Assembly (NCBI RefSeq): GCF_033963835.1
Contig: NZ_JAXBME010000012.1
Span: 1 to 64,000 of the forward strand
Origin: Cytobacillus sp. IB215665
GTDB taxonomy: Bacteria; Bacillota; Bacilli; Bacillales; SM2101
Length of the DNA stretch: 64,000 nucleotides
Reading direction: 5' to 3'
A program made the position numbers and the translations under genes. This document shows positions 17,839 to 25,829 of the stretch, piece after piece. The notes below the pieces were generated by a model. It did no database searches, was not told where the DNA came from, and saw nothing but the letters and a program-made list of their open reading frames with translations. Positions within the stretch are counted from its first letter, which is position 1. Each line of letters opens with the position of its first letter.

Positions 17839-17895
17839 TTTGTTAGCTCCTAACTTAATAAATTTGTGTAATTAAAACGTTTATTACAAAAAAGT

Positions 17896-17918
17896 TAAAT
17901 CGTAATCATTTCGTTTTA
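17896..17918 (-). promoter_or_regulatory. Zur operator
   Basis: The 23-bp sequence reads TAAATCGTAATCATT followed by TCGTTTTA. It is nearly identical to the B. subtilis Zur consensus, with one central mismatch in the palindrome. It lies 58 bp upstream of the znuA start, so the operon should be repressed when zinc is plentiful. Confidence 0.88.
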
Positions 17919-18122
17919 TATACTAAATCATGTATATTAGTTTGTAAATGGTTTAAGAACAATTTAAAAAATTTTTACAATAATGTAACATATAAAAAAT
18001 AGTTAAATTACTTACTAGAAAAATGGGATAAGGAGTTTGAAGGTAGAATTATGGAACTTGTTTTAGTGGGGATTGTTATGAACAAAGAAATTGAGTTTTT
18101 ATAAGATAAATGTTTGTTAACA

Positions 18123-18274
18123 AAAGCATTTATCGCATTGATTATTGCTTTTTGTTCTATGAAATAAATACTTAAAACCAAGCAGTTGTAGCATCTTTTC
18201 TCTTGTTAAATAAGGTCATTTGTTGCTGTTCTAAATTAGTCCCAAGGGCGACAAAGTTTGCGAAAAAGTACCTT
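18123..18274 (-). repeat. Dispersed MITE-like repeat, copy 4
   Basis: Read on the minus strand it starts AAGGTACTTTTTCGCAAACT, matching the family left end, and includes TTGTCGCC..., AACAAGAGAAAAGATGC and a degenerate right end. The ends are diverged but alignment is clear over the core. Confidence 0.7.
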
Positions 18275-18876
18275 AAACGAATAAAGAAATGAACAACGAC
18301 TGCTCCAAGATTATTTATTTTATTGAGAAGAAAAATTTGTAACAATCACGAAAAATTAATTTTTGAAAATACTAATGTGGAAGGACAGTATGATAAAAGT
18401 TATAAACTTTAAAAATAAAGGAGTAAATTGGAAGAGCTAGATTGCGGAAGAATGCAAGATATTGTGAAGAAAAGTTAAAAGGAGTTTAGTAAAACAGAAA
18501 ATCCCATTACTTCCACCAGATTCTTCATTTTGGGGAGTATCTACATTATTACCTTTTTGAAAGCTTGAAAAGATGGTATAAAATTGTATAAGATTCAAGT
18601 CGATTTTAATTACATGTAAAATCTTTTATTGGTTATTGTGTTCATAAAGCCTCCATTATGATTTACAGGTAGTTTAATCAATGGGTGTAAAGTAAAGACA
18701 ACTACACGATTCTTTTTGCCAAGCCATTTAAAAGTAGTGATAAAACTAACTGATAGTATGAGAACATAGCGGTCACCCATAAATTTATTCTTATAGGTGA
18801 CTAGCTATTTTGGTTATCATAGGAGCTAACTTTACAGCATAGAACTCGTTTTACATAGTGAAAAACTGATTGATTT
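18275..18876. other. Intergenic region, nothing identified
   Basis: These 602 bp lie between the repeat and the membrane-partner gene. I see no frame with a ribosome site and no clear structured element beyond a weak GTCACC/GGTGAC inverted repeat near 18773-18801. Confidence 0.5.
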
Positions 18877-19851
18877 CTATTTTGCTATTTCCATATTATT
18901 TGCAATAGCTATTAGATCTTCTTGAGTAATATTTACTGATTCAGTTGTTATGTTGTATAAAATAAGCTGGCCATTCCTGTTTTCAATCCAACTTAGTATT
19001 TTTTCTTTATTAGTCGTATATAAACTTTCATTTGGTTCAACGTAAAATGCATCATTTCCGTCTACCGTAAATTGCTTAAAATCCTCTCCCATATACGAAG
19101 TCATAGAAACTACATCATCTGTAAGAAGGTGATAGGTTATAAGAATTTCGTCATTTGTATCTGTTTCATAAATCAAATTTGGTAAGTCCAATAAGCTATT
19201 ATTTTTTAAAGGTAAAGACCCTAGATTATACCATGTGATTTTTTCTGTAGTCTTAGTTGATCGAGCCTTTAGTGTATCGTAATATTTTTCAGCCATCTCA
19301 GGCTCAACGCCACCAACTACCGTTTGGTAATGCGCCGCTTTAAGCGTCATCCCGTTATATAATGCTTGAGGTATTTTGTATTGTGAAAAGTAATCGTCCA
19401 TATGATTTTGCCAATCTTCCATACTTATTTCCTCAGGATTGTTGATGGTCGCTAAAGAAAATGAAACGTTCTGACCATTATCCAACGCAGAGCTGTACAT
19501 AATTGCAGATTCTCCAGGCTTCAATGATTCACGAATATCTTCAATCGTGTTTTGTATGTGTTCTCTTTCTTTCAGGCTAGGGATGTCTATCATTGGGTCA
19601 TCTGAAATGTTGAATTCAAAGCTATCAAATGTTAATTCGTAGATAATATTCGCTGCGTAAGCAAAACCAGAGAATATCAATAGACATGCCATAGAGATAG
19701 CTAACTTACTAAACCATTGATTTCGTATTCTTTTTTTATTGGAATGGTAATGTTTAAATGCAAGTTGTGCATTGTTTTTTATGTTGTCCGGCTCTTTTAT
19801 ACTTTTTGATATTTTCTCGAATTCACTTCTCAATTCCTTTTCAATGAACAT
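18877..19851 (-). CDS. Membrane protein, probable anti-sigma factor
   Basis: The 324-residue product has a cytosolic N-terminal part (about 1-50), one membrane helix (WFSKLAISMACLLIFSGFAY, about 49-68) and a large extracellular domain rich in acidic and amide residues. This layout, and its overlap with the upstream ECF sigma gene, suggest an anti-sigma regulator that holds the sigma factor at the membrane. No zinc-finger (ZAS) motif is seen, so the binding fold is not confirmed. The ATG at 19851 follows GTGAGG; an in-frame GTG five codons earlier is that same site. Confidence 0.7.
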   Translation of the reverse strand: MFIEKELRSEFEKISKSIKEPDNIKNNAQLAFKHYHSNKKRIRNQWFSKLAISMACLLIFSGFAYAANIIYELTFDSFEFNISDDPMIDIPSLKEREHIQNTIEDIRESLKPGESAIMYSSALDNGQNVSFSLATINNPEEISMEDWQNHMDDYFSQYKIPQALYNGMTLKAAHYQTVVGGVEPEMAEKYYDTLKARSTKTTEKITWYNLGSLPLKNNSLLDLPNLIYETDTNDEILITYHLLTDDVVSMTSYMGEDFKQFTVDGNDAFYVEPNESLYTTNKEKILSWIENRNGQLILYNITTESVNITQEDLIAIANNMEIAK

Positions 19852-20413
19852 GTAATGAAGCCTCACTTTCAGTTGGCAATTTCTTATTTCGAAGATTTTT
19901 TAATGCATGATGATGCCTTGATTTTGCTGTTCCAATCGGAATATTTAATGTGTTTGCAATTTCTTCAAAACTGTTGTCATGAAAGTATCTAAGTACAATG
20001 ACTACCTTTAATTTATATGGCAGCCTATTAACATGCTGTAATAATTGGCTATTCGTTTCATTAGTTAGCATTGTTTCTTCTATTGATCTAGGATGTTCTT
20101 CGATTGAAAATAACTGATTTTTCTTATCAAGATTGAATTTTCTCCAAAGCTTTCTATTCCAATTTGCTGTTTGTTTAACGATAAGACCATTTAGCCACGA
20201 ATAGAAAGTTTTGGTCTGATCGTACTTGGCAATGGATTTAATCAATTGGATATACACTTCGTTTGCCACATCATTCGTATCTTGTTTGTTATTCACTAAA
20301 AAATAAATAGTTCGATAGACATGATGATGTATTTCTTCATAGACAACTTCGAAAGCTTTTTCGCTTCCAGTTGTCAACTCCTTTAACCAGCTATGTAATT
20401 CTTCATCAGTCAT
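19841..20413 (-). CDS. ECF RNA polymerase sigma factor
   Basis: The 190-residue protein has region 2 (about 20-85, with DTNDVANEVYIQLIKSIAKY and FYSWLNGLIVKQTANW) and a region 4 helix-turn-helix (about 125-175, with LPYKLKVVIVLRYFHDNSFE then EIANTLNIPIGTAKSRHHHA). It would direct RNA polymerase to stress-type promoters. Its end overlaps the next gene, the probable anti-sigma factor, by 11 bp. A strong GGGGGC-type ribosome site precedes the ATG. The signal and the regulon are unknown. Confidence 0.9.
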   Translation of the reverse strand: MTDEELHSWLKELTTGSEKAFEVVYEEIHHHVYRTIYFLVNNKQDTNDVANEVYIQLIKSIAKYDQTKTFYSWLNGLIVKQTANWNRKLWRKFNLDKKNQLFSIEEHPRSIEETMLTNETNSQLLQHVNRLPYKLKVVIVLRYFHDNSFEEIANTLNIPIGTAKSRHHHALKNLRNKKLPTESEASLHVH

Positions 20414-20494
20414 ATTAGAGCCCCCTTTTTTATCTCTCTCTATTTATTGGCTCGATTGCATGAAAAAGTTCAAAAAAAAAAATTAATAATTTGT

Positions 20495-20660
20495 AAGGCT
20501 TTTATTGTAATCTGTTTTACTATTCACTCAACTAACCATAGCAAAACAAATTGTTAGGGATTTGTCACCGTATAAAAGAAGAAAAAATGCCCCGAAGAAA
20601 TCGTTGTACCGTGTCTATTCATTAGTACGACATTCAATAATCCAGGCGTGAACAACAAAC
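20495..20660 (+). repeat. Dispersed MITE-like repeat, copy 5 (variant)
   Basis: AAGGCTTTTATTGTAATCTG begins the copy. AGAAGAAAAAATGCCCCGAA and CATTAGTACGACATTCAATA match the core and right half. It shares AGCAAAACAAATTGTT and ATCGTTGTA-CGTGTCT with copy 6 next to it, so these two form a subtype. Confidence 0.65.
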
Positions 20661-20662
20661 TA

Positions 20663-20823
20663 CAAGGCATTTTTCATAATAATGTTGTTATTGATATAAT
20701 ATTTCAACAGCAAAACAAATTGTTTTATGATGTTATCACCGTTTTATTAAAAAAAATGCCACAAGCAATCGTTGTATCGTGTCTTCATTAGTACTAAAAA
20801 AGCCAAGCGCACACAACTACAAA
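20663..20823 (+). repeat. Dispersed MITE-like repeat, copy 6 (variant)
   Basis: AAGGCATTTTTCATAATAAT begins the copy, directly after copy 5. AAAAAAATGCCACAAGCAAT, CGTTGTATCGTGTCTTCATT and AGTAC match the core. The right end is degenerate. The pair looks like a tandem duplication. Confidence 0.65.
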
Positions 20824-20934
20824 TAAAAAAATACTATTAAGAAATAATAGTTTAACAGATTTCTAATGATGAGCAAGTAGGAGCATATTCCTTGAAAGTG
20901 TCAATATTGAGGGGTGACTACGGTTTATGCAAAC

Positions 20935-20966
20935 AACAAAAAACAGCTGACAAGGTATCAGCTGAA
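20935..20966 (-). terminator. Terminator of the aldehyde dehydrogenase-DUF779 unit
   Basis: On the minus strand CAGCTGA pairs with TCAGCTG and is followed by TTTTTTG, ten bases after the DUF779 stop codon. Confidence 0.75.
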
Positions 20967-20974
20967 TATGATAT

Positions 20975-21322
20975 TTACATTTGATTTTCATTGTTTGGAA
21001 ACAGTCTTGACCTTGTAAGAAACCTTACTCCCTCTGGGCCTTCTAGGGAAAACATGCCGCCTCGTCCTTCAACAACATCAATAATTAATTGAGTATGCTT
21101 CCAATATTCATATTGCTGTTTGTTCATATAAAAAGGAGTTTTTCCAATATCTCCTAAATATACATCCGAATCCCCGATTAAAAATTCATCTCTTGCATAA
21201 CACATTGGTGAACTACCATCACAACAGCCACCTGATTGATGGAACATAAGAGGTCCATGTTTTGCTGTTAGCTTTGCTATAAGATTTAGCGCAGTTTCAG
21301 TAGCGATCACCTTTTCAAGCAT
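20975..21322 (-). CDS. DUF779 protein (aldehyde dehydrogenase partner)
   Basis: The 115-residue protein has the DUF779 signature FHQSGGCCDGSSPMCY near residues 27-42, with a Cys cluster that could bind metal. DUF779 genes commonly sit next to acetaldehyde-type aldehyde dehydrogenases. Here the ATG overlaps the dehydrogenase stop codon by one base (TAATG), which suggests coupled translation. Its biochemical role is not known. Confidence 0.9.
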   Translation of the reverse strand: MLEKVIATETALNLIAKLTAKHGPLMFHQSGGCCDGSSPMCYARDEFLIGDSDVYLGDIGKTPFYMNKQQYEYWKHTQLIIDVVEGRGGMFSLEGPEGVRFLTRSRLFPNNENQM

Positions 21323-22842
21323 TAATAGAACCCTAACGCCTTTGGACTATAACTTACGAGTAAGTTTTTCGTTTGCTGGTAATGTGAAAGCATCATTTTA
21401 TGATTTTCACGTCCAATACCAGACATTTTATATCCTCCAAAAGCTGCATGAGCAGGGTATGCATGATAGCAATTTGTCCATACACGACCAGCTTCGATCT
21501 CACGCCCAAAGCGATAAGCTGTATTTATATCTCGGGTCCATACGCCAGCACCTAAGCCGTATAACGTATCATTGGCAATTTGTAATGCTTCCTCTTTATC
21601 TTTAAAAGTTGTAACCGCTACAACTGGTCCGAAAATCTCTTCTTGGAAGAAGCGCATGTTATTGTTACCTTTAAAAACAGTAGGCTCAATATAGTAGCCG
21701 CCTTGTAATTCACCATCAAGAATATTTCTTTTCCCTCCAGCTAGTAATTCTGCTCCTTCTTGGTTAGCAATATCGATGTATGACATTATTTTTTCTAGCT
21801 GTTCTGATGAAGCTTGCGCACCTATCATCGTATTCATATCGAGAGGATTCCCTTGTTTAATTGCTTCTACTCGTGATAAGACCTTCTCCATAAAAGGTTC
21901 ATAAATAGATTCTTGAATCAAAGCTCTTGATGGACAAGTACAAACTTCACCTTGATTTAGTGCAAACATAGTAAAGCCTTCTGCTGCTTTATCTAAAAAG
22001 TCATCCTCTTGTGCCATCACATCTTCAAAGAAAATATTTGGCGATTTACCGCCTAATTCGAGTGTTACAGGGATAATATTATGGGATGCATATTGCATAA
22101 TCAATCTCCCAGTCGTTGTTTCTCCAGTAAATGCAACTTTCCCAACTCGATCGCTAGTTGCAAGCGGCTTACCAGCCTCAACTCCGAAACCATTAACAAC
22201 ATTCACAACACCTGGAGGTAGTAGGTCTTGAATTAACTCCATAAGCACCATGATGGATGCTGGAGTTTGCTCAGCAGGCTTTAGAACGACACAATTTCCA
22301 GCAGCTAACGCTGGTGCAAGCTTCCACGTTGCCATCAATAGAGGGAAATTCCAAGGGATTATTTGACCTACAACCCCAATAGGTTCAGGGAAATGGTATG
22401 CTACGGTGTCTTGATCAATTTGTGCTAAGCTTCCTTCTTCTGCACGAATACAGCCAGCAAAATATCTAAAATGATCGATCGCTAATGGTAAATCAGCAGC
22501 TAAGGTTTCCCGAACAGGCTTCCCGTTTTCCCATGACTCTGCAACTGCCAATTTCTCCATGTTTTCTTCAATTCGATCAGCTATTTTATTTAATAGATTT
22601 GATCTTTCAGTAACACTTGTTTTTCCCCAAGTATCCTTTGCTGCATGTGCAGCATCTAAAGCTCTGTTAATGTCTTCACCATTAGATCTAGCAACTTGAC
22701 AGTACGCTTGTCCAGTGATCGGCGTCATATTATCGAAATATTCACCACTTACAGAAGGGATCCACTCACCACCGATAAAGTTATCATATTGCTTCTTAAA
22801 TGTAATAATAGAGTTTGGCGAACCAGGGTTTGCGTAAATCAA
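21322..22842 (-). CDS. NAD-dependent aldehyde dehydrogenase (AcoD/ExaC-like)
   Basis: This 506-residue enzyme oxidises short-chain aldehydes, probably acetaldehyde, to acids. The Rossmann and catalytic motifs are visible: [31 protein letters not shown], catalytic Glu in [11 protein letters not shown] and catalytic Cys in [33 protein letters not shown] is typical of the AcoD/ExaC group. The downstream DUF779 gene supports this assignment. The ATG follows AGGAGG. The regulator is not apparent. Confidence 0.93.
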   Translation of the reverse strand: MIYANPGSPNSIITFKKQYDNFIGGEWIPSVSGEYFDNMTPITGQAYCQVARSNGEDINRALDAAHAAKDTWGKTSVTERSNLLNKIADRIEENMEKLAVAESWENGKPVRETLAADLPLAIDHFRYFAGCIRAEEGSLAQIDQDTVAYHFPEPIGVVGQIIPWNFPLLMATWKLAPALAAGNCVVLKPAEQTPASIMVLMELIQDLLPPGVVNVVNGFGVEAGKPLATSDRVGKVAFTGETTTGRLIMQYASHNIIPVTLELGGKSPNIFFEDVMAQEDDFLDKAAEGFTMFALNQGEVCTCPSRALIQESIYEPFMEKVLSRVEAIKQGNPLDMNTMIGAQASSEQLEKIMSYIDIANQEGAELLAGGKRNILDGELQGGYYIEPTVFKGNNNMRFFQEEIFGPVVAVTTFKDKEEALQIANDTLYGLGAGVWTRDINTAYRFGREIEAGRVWTNCYHAYPAHAAFGGYKMSGIGRENHKMMLSHYQQTKNLLVSYSPKALGFY

Positions 22843-23251
22843 ATGTTCATTCCTCCTATCATTAAGTTATTTTTGATAAGGAAATAGTGTGCTTACTAAC
22901 TTTCTTAAACTTGTTTCCCTACCATTGCTATGATATTCGAGGGATTTTGTACTTATTACATTTATTATGTAGCCTTATAATGATGTAATTTATATAATAA
23001 GTCTTCATTTTATGGAGCATGGTTGTTGATGCCATGCTGTCATGTAACTATTAATGATGAAGCTGATGTGGAAATTATTGTTATGTTTTGGAAGATGGAA
23101 ATGGTACAATATTAAAGTAGTTTTTGCAAAATAATATAGAAGATATGAAAGGACTTATCTACCTTATTGGTTCTTATTGCATATATAGTACACAAAAAAA
23201 TAATAGTTTAATTGGATAGTGATAACCAACTATTAAGATCGGGTGAAGTCA
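22843..23251. other. Divergent intergenic region
   Basis: These 409 bp separate the aldehyde dehydrogenase from the ABC transporter. I checked for a sigma-54 -24/-12 element on the minus strand and found none. No gene, repeat copy or obvious operator is seen. Confidence 0.5.
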
Positions 23252-24097
23252 TTGGGTAACATAATTTGTAAAATAGATAATGTATCTAAATCTTTTAATG
23301 GTTTAACAATAGTCGAAGGAATATCGTTATCTTTGTATAAGGGTGAAGCGGTTGCTGTTATAGGAGAAAATGGTTCCGGCAAAAGTACATTACTTAAATT
23401 AATTACAGGTCTCATAATGCCCTCAAAAGGAACAATTTACATGCCATCTAAACGAGTTGGTTATGTCCCTGAACAGTTTACAGGTAATATTCGCATGACT
23501 ACATATGAATATTTGTATCATTTAGGTAAAATTCACGGGTATAGTCGACAAGAGATAGACACGAAAATCATGCAATTACTTGATAGATTTGAGTTGATTC
23601 ATGTAAGAGATAAGCAACTTCAATCATTTTCAAAAGGAATGAAACAGAAAGTAAGTCTTATACAAGCGTTAATTCATGAACCTGACATCCTTGTTTTGGA
23701 TGAGCCGCTATCAGGGTTAGATCGGAGAATGCAATCATCCTTGGTAGAAAATCTATTAGCAATTAAAGAAGCTGGTACCTCAATGATCTTTTCATGTCAC
23801 GAAAAATCGATAGTTGATAAAATGGCAGATAAAGTGTTGTACATAAATAATAAAAATGTTAGTAGTGAAGAATCATTAATAAATGAAGAGATGAATGCTT
23901 ATGAGATTGTTTGTAAAGTTTTGCAAAATAGCAACGAAAATACCTTATATGAATTTAAGGATGTGTATCACCAATTGACGGTAGGGAATGGTCAAATAAA
24001 AATAATGGTAAGGGCACAGGATAAGGATCAATTATTACTACACCTTTTACAACAAGGTCATTCAATCATCTCAGTAAGCAAAATAGAATCATTATAG
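23252..24097 (+). CDS. ABC transporter ATP-binding protein
   Basis: The 281-residue ATPase has Walker A GENGSGKSTLLK, the signature LQSFSKGMKQKVSLI and Walker B DILVLDEPLSGLD, with the H-loop His in FSCHEKSI. A C-terminal extension of about 70 residues follows. The following gene encodes its membrane partner. A start at TTG 23252 is preferred, since GGGTGA lies five bases upstream; a GTG three codons earlier lacks a ribosome site. It is probably an exporter. The cargo is unknown. Confidence 0.85.
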   Translation: MGNIICKIDNVSKSFNGLTIVEGISLSLYKGEAVAVIGENGSGKSTLLKLITGLIMPSKGTIYMPSKRVGYVPEQFTGNIRMTTYEYLYHLGKIHGYSRQEIDTKIMQLLDRFELIHVRDKQLQSFSKGMKQKVSLIQALIHEPDILVLDEPLSGLDRRMQSSLVENLLAIKEAGTSMIFSCHEKSIVDKMADKVLYINNKNVSSEESLINEEMNAYEIVCKVLQNSNENTLYEFKDVYHQLTVGNGQIKIMVRAQDKDQLLLHLLQQGHSIISVSKIESL

Positions 24098-24107
24098 GAG
24101 AACTAGC

Positions 24108-24809
24108 ATGGTATATTTATCTCGTTATTTTGTCATAACATATTTCCGGTCATTTCGTTTTATTCCCCCAGTAGCTGTATATTGCTTGTGGGTTGTAATA
24201 TTTTATACTTATAGTCAAAAAGATATAATGAATAGCTATTTAATTTCTAGCATCGTCTTATATTTAATTGCTGCTTGGCTAACACATTCGATGTTTCATC
24301 GAGAGGAACACTCTGAAAGAGCAATTATTTTAACTCATATCAAATCAAAAATGAAATACTTGTTAAGTAAAAATATTGCAGTGTTGGTGTTTGGTAGCCT
24401 ACTTATTATTTTTGCGATGTTATATCCACTCATTTTTAATGGTTTTTTAACAACTCCGTCAACTCCAATAATCATTGGCTCGATTATTAGCCATGTATTA
24501 CTCTGTCAGCTTGGTGTGATCGTTGGCATGTTTTTTGGTGTAACAAAACAAAGTCATTATCATTGGTTAGCTACTTGTCTTGTACTAATGGTGTCACTAG
24601 TAACCGAAGCTTTTGCTAATGGTATACCAACCTTTTTAGCATGGATCTTGTGGTTGCTACCTCCAATTAATAACATTGTCCATATACATAATTTTGGAGA
24701 TTCCTTTATAATAAATACAACGATCATTCAAAACTATATTATTGTTATCAGCTATATTATTATTGCCTCGAGTGTTATCGTGTATCGGTTTAAAAAGTTT
24801 GAACATTAA
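24108..24809 (+). CDS. ABC transporter permease-like membrane protein
   Basis: The 233-residue product has six predicted helices, near residues 17-34, 42-60, 87-108, 120-142, 150-178 and 196-220, the usual layout of small ABC-2-type permeases. It lies ten bases after the ATPase gene, with GGAGAACTAGC as its ribosome site. I do not recognise the sequence family beyond that. Function follows from its neighbour only. Confidence 0.75.
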   Translation: MVYLSRYFVITYFRSFRFIPPVAVYCLWVVIFYTYSQKDIMNSYLISSIVLYLIAAWLTHSMFHREEHSERAIILTHIKSKMKYLLSKNIAVLVFGSLLIIFAMLYPLIFNGFLTTPSTPIIIGSIISHVLLCQLGVIVGMFFGVTKQSHYHWLATCLVLMVSLVTEAFANGIPTFLAWILWLLPPINNIVHIHNFGDSFIINTTIIQNYIIVISYIIIASSVIVYRFKKFEH

Positions 24810-24882
24810 CAAACTAGTAAAAAATCTACAATCGTTGCTACTAGTGGGTTTTTTATAAGTCAAGGTTAGGAGAAAAATATAG

Positions 24883-25344
24883 ATGGGTTATGTAGAAGAT
24901 TTAAGGAAGGTTATAGGGCATCGTCCTATTATACTTGTTGGCTCAGTTGTTTTGCTTATAAATGATCAAGACGAGATATTACTTCAAAAAAGAAAAGAAC
25001 CATACGGTGTTTGGGGGCTTCCAGGTGGTTTAATGGAACTAGCTGAATCAGCAGAAGAAACAGCTAAAAGGGAAGTGTACGAAGAAACAGGTATTACTGT
25101 CGGTAGCTTAGAACTTATTAATGTTTTTTCTGGAAATGATAATTATTGCAAATTACAAAATGGTGATGAATTCTATGTTGTAACAATTGCATATTATTCC
25201 AATGATTTCAGTGGTGAAGTAAAAACAAATGTAGAGGAAGGGTTAGAAACAGTATTCTTTCCATTGCGTTCACTTCCAAACAAGCTAGTAGGTAGTCATC
25301 GCAAAATGGTTCAAACGTATGTAAAAAAGCACACAAGCTTGTAG
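24883..25344 (+). CDS. Nudix hydrolase
   Basis: The 153-residue protein has a full Nudix box, GGLMELAESAEETAKREVYE followed by ETGI, which binds magnesium and cleaves nucleoside-diphosphate-linked substrates. The N-terminal region PIILVGSVVLLINDQDEILL is typical. The substrate is not evident. It lies 73 bp after the ABC permease and has AGGAG upstream of its ATG. Confidence 0.9.
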   Translation: MGYVEDLRKVIGHRPIILVGSVVLLINDQDEILLQKRKEPYGVWGLPGGLMELAESAEETAKREVYEETGITVGSLELINVFSGNDNYCKLQNGDEFYVVTIAYYSNDFSGEVKTNVEEGLETVFFPLRSLPNKLVGSHRKMVQTYVKKHTSL

Positions 25345-25543
25345 TAGTAAGCAAGTATTGACGCTAATATTCACATGTATATATGGATGTAAATGTTAAT
25401 CATTTAATGTATATATTAATAACAAAATCGATAACAATCTGGATATGGAATGAATAAATGTAACCAACTGAGGAAGTATCAATACGGATCTTTGCTAGGT
25501 TGCTGTTATATTTGAAGAAATATACATTTTTCCATTGAGAGGA

Positions 25544-25641
25544 CTACGACGATCAAAGTGCCCGTGAGGGGAGCGAGAACAAGTATTTTGTAGATGATTG
25601 ACCTTATGGATTATCTAAAGGGGGTAGACCCCTTTAGATAA
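25544..25641 (+). ncRNA. Candidate structured RNA, unassigned
   Basis: CTACGA (25544) can pair with TTGTAG (25588), enclosing CCC-GTGA-GGG, a hairpin with a GNRA-type loop. It is followed by a 13-bp perfect stem: TTATCTAAAGGGG (25611) with CCCCTTTAGATAA (25629). The second stem lacks a strong T tail. I match it to no known RNA class, and the strand is assumed. Confidence 0.3.
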
Positions 25642-25765
25642 AGGTTTCTTGCAAAGTATACTTGTCATTACTAGGAATACAAGAATAAGAATTAATGCTT
25701 GTTTAAAACATATAATGCTTGTAAAATGATATTAAGTGTAACGTATGTGTTTTTTTATAGAATTA

Positions 25766-25779
25766 TGTAAGCGTTAACA
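25766..25779 (+). promoter_or_regulatory. CcpA-binding cre site
   Basis: TGTAAGCGTTAACA matches every position of the Bacillus cre consensus TGWAARCGYTWNCW. It lies 50 bp upstream of the GH30 start, so glucose should repress the glycosidase. Confidence 0.8.
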
Positions 25780-25829
25780 TTACATGGTATGATTCAAATC
25801 TATTAAACATAATAAGGGGGAGAAAGGTT

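Larger units (their letters stand above)
25345..25829. other. Intergenic region with a possible structured RNA
   Basis: This 485-bp region before the GH30 gene holds a locally GC-richer patch (about 25541-25645) with several hairpins, then a CcpA site. No protein-coding frame is evident. Confidence 0.55.

Noticed and set aside
20414-20460. Autoregulatory ECF promoter before the sigma factor gene
   Set aside because: TGAACTT and CGAG are present on the minus strand but the spacing is about five bases too short.
22843-23010. Sigma-54 promoter before the aldehyde dehydrogenase-DUF779 unit
   Set aside because: No GG-N10-GC pair in the right orientation was found.
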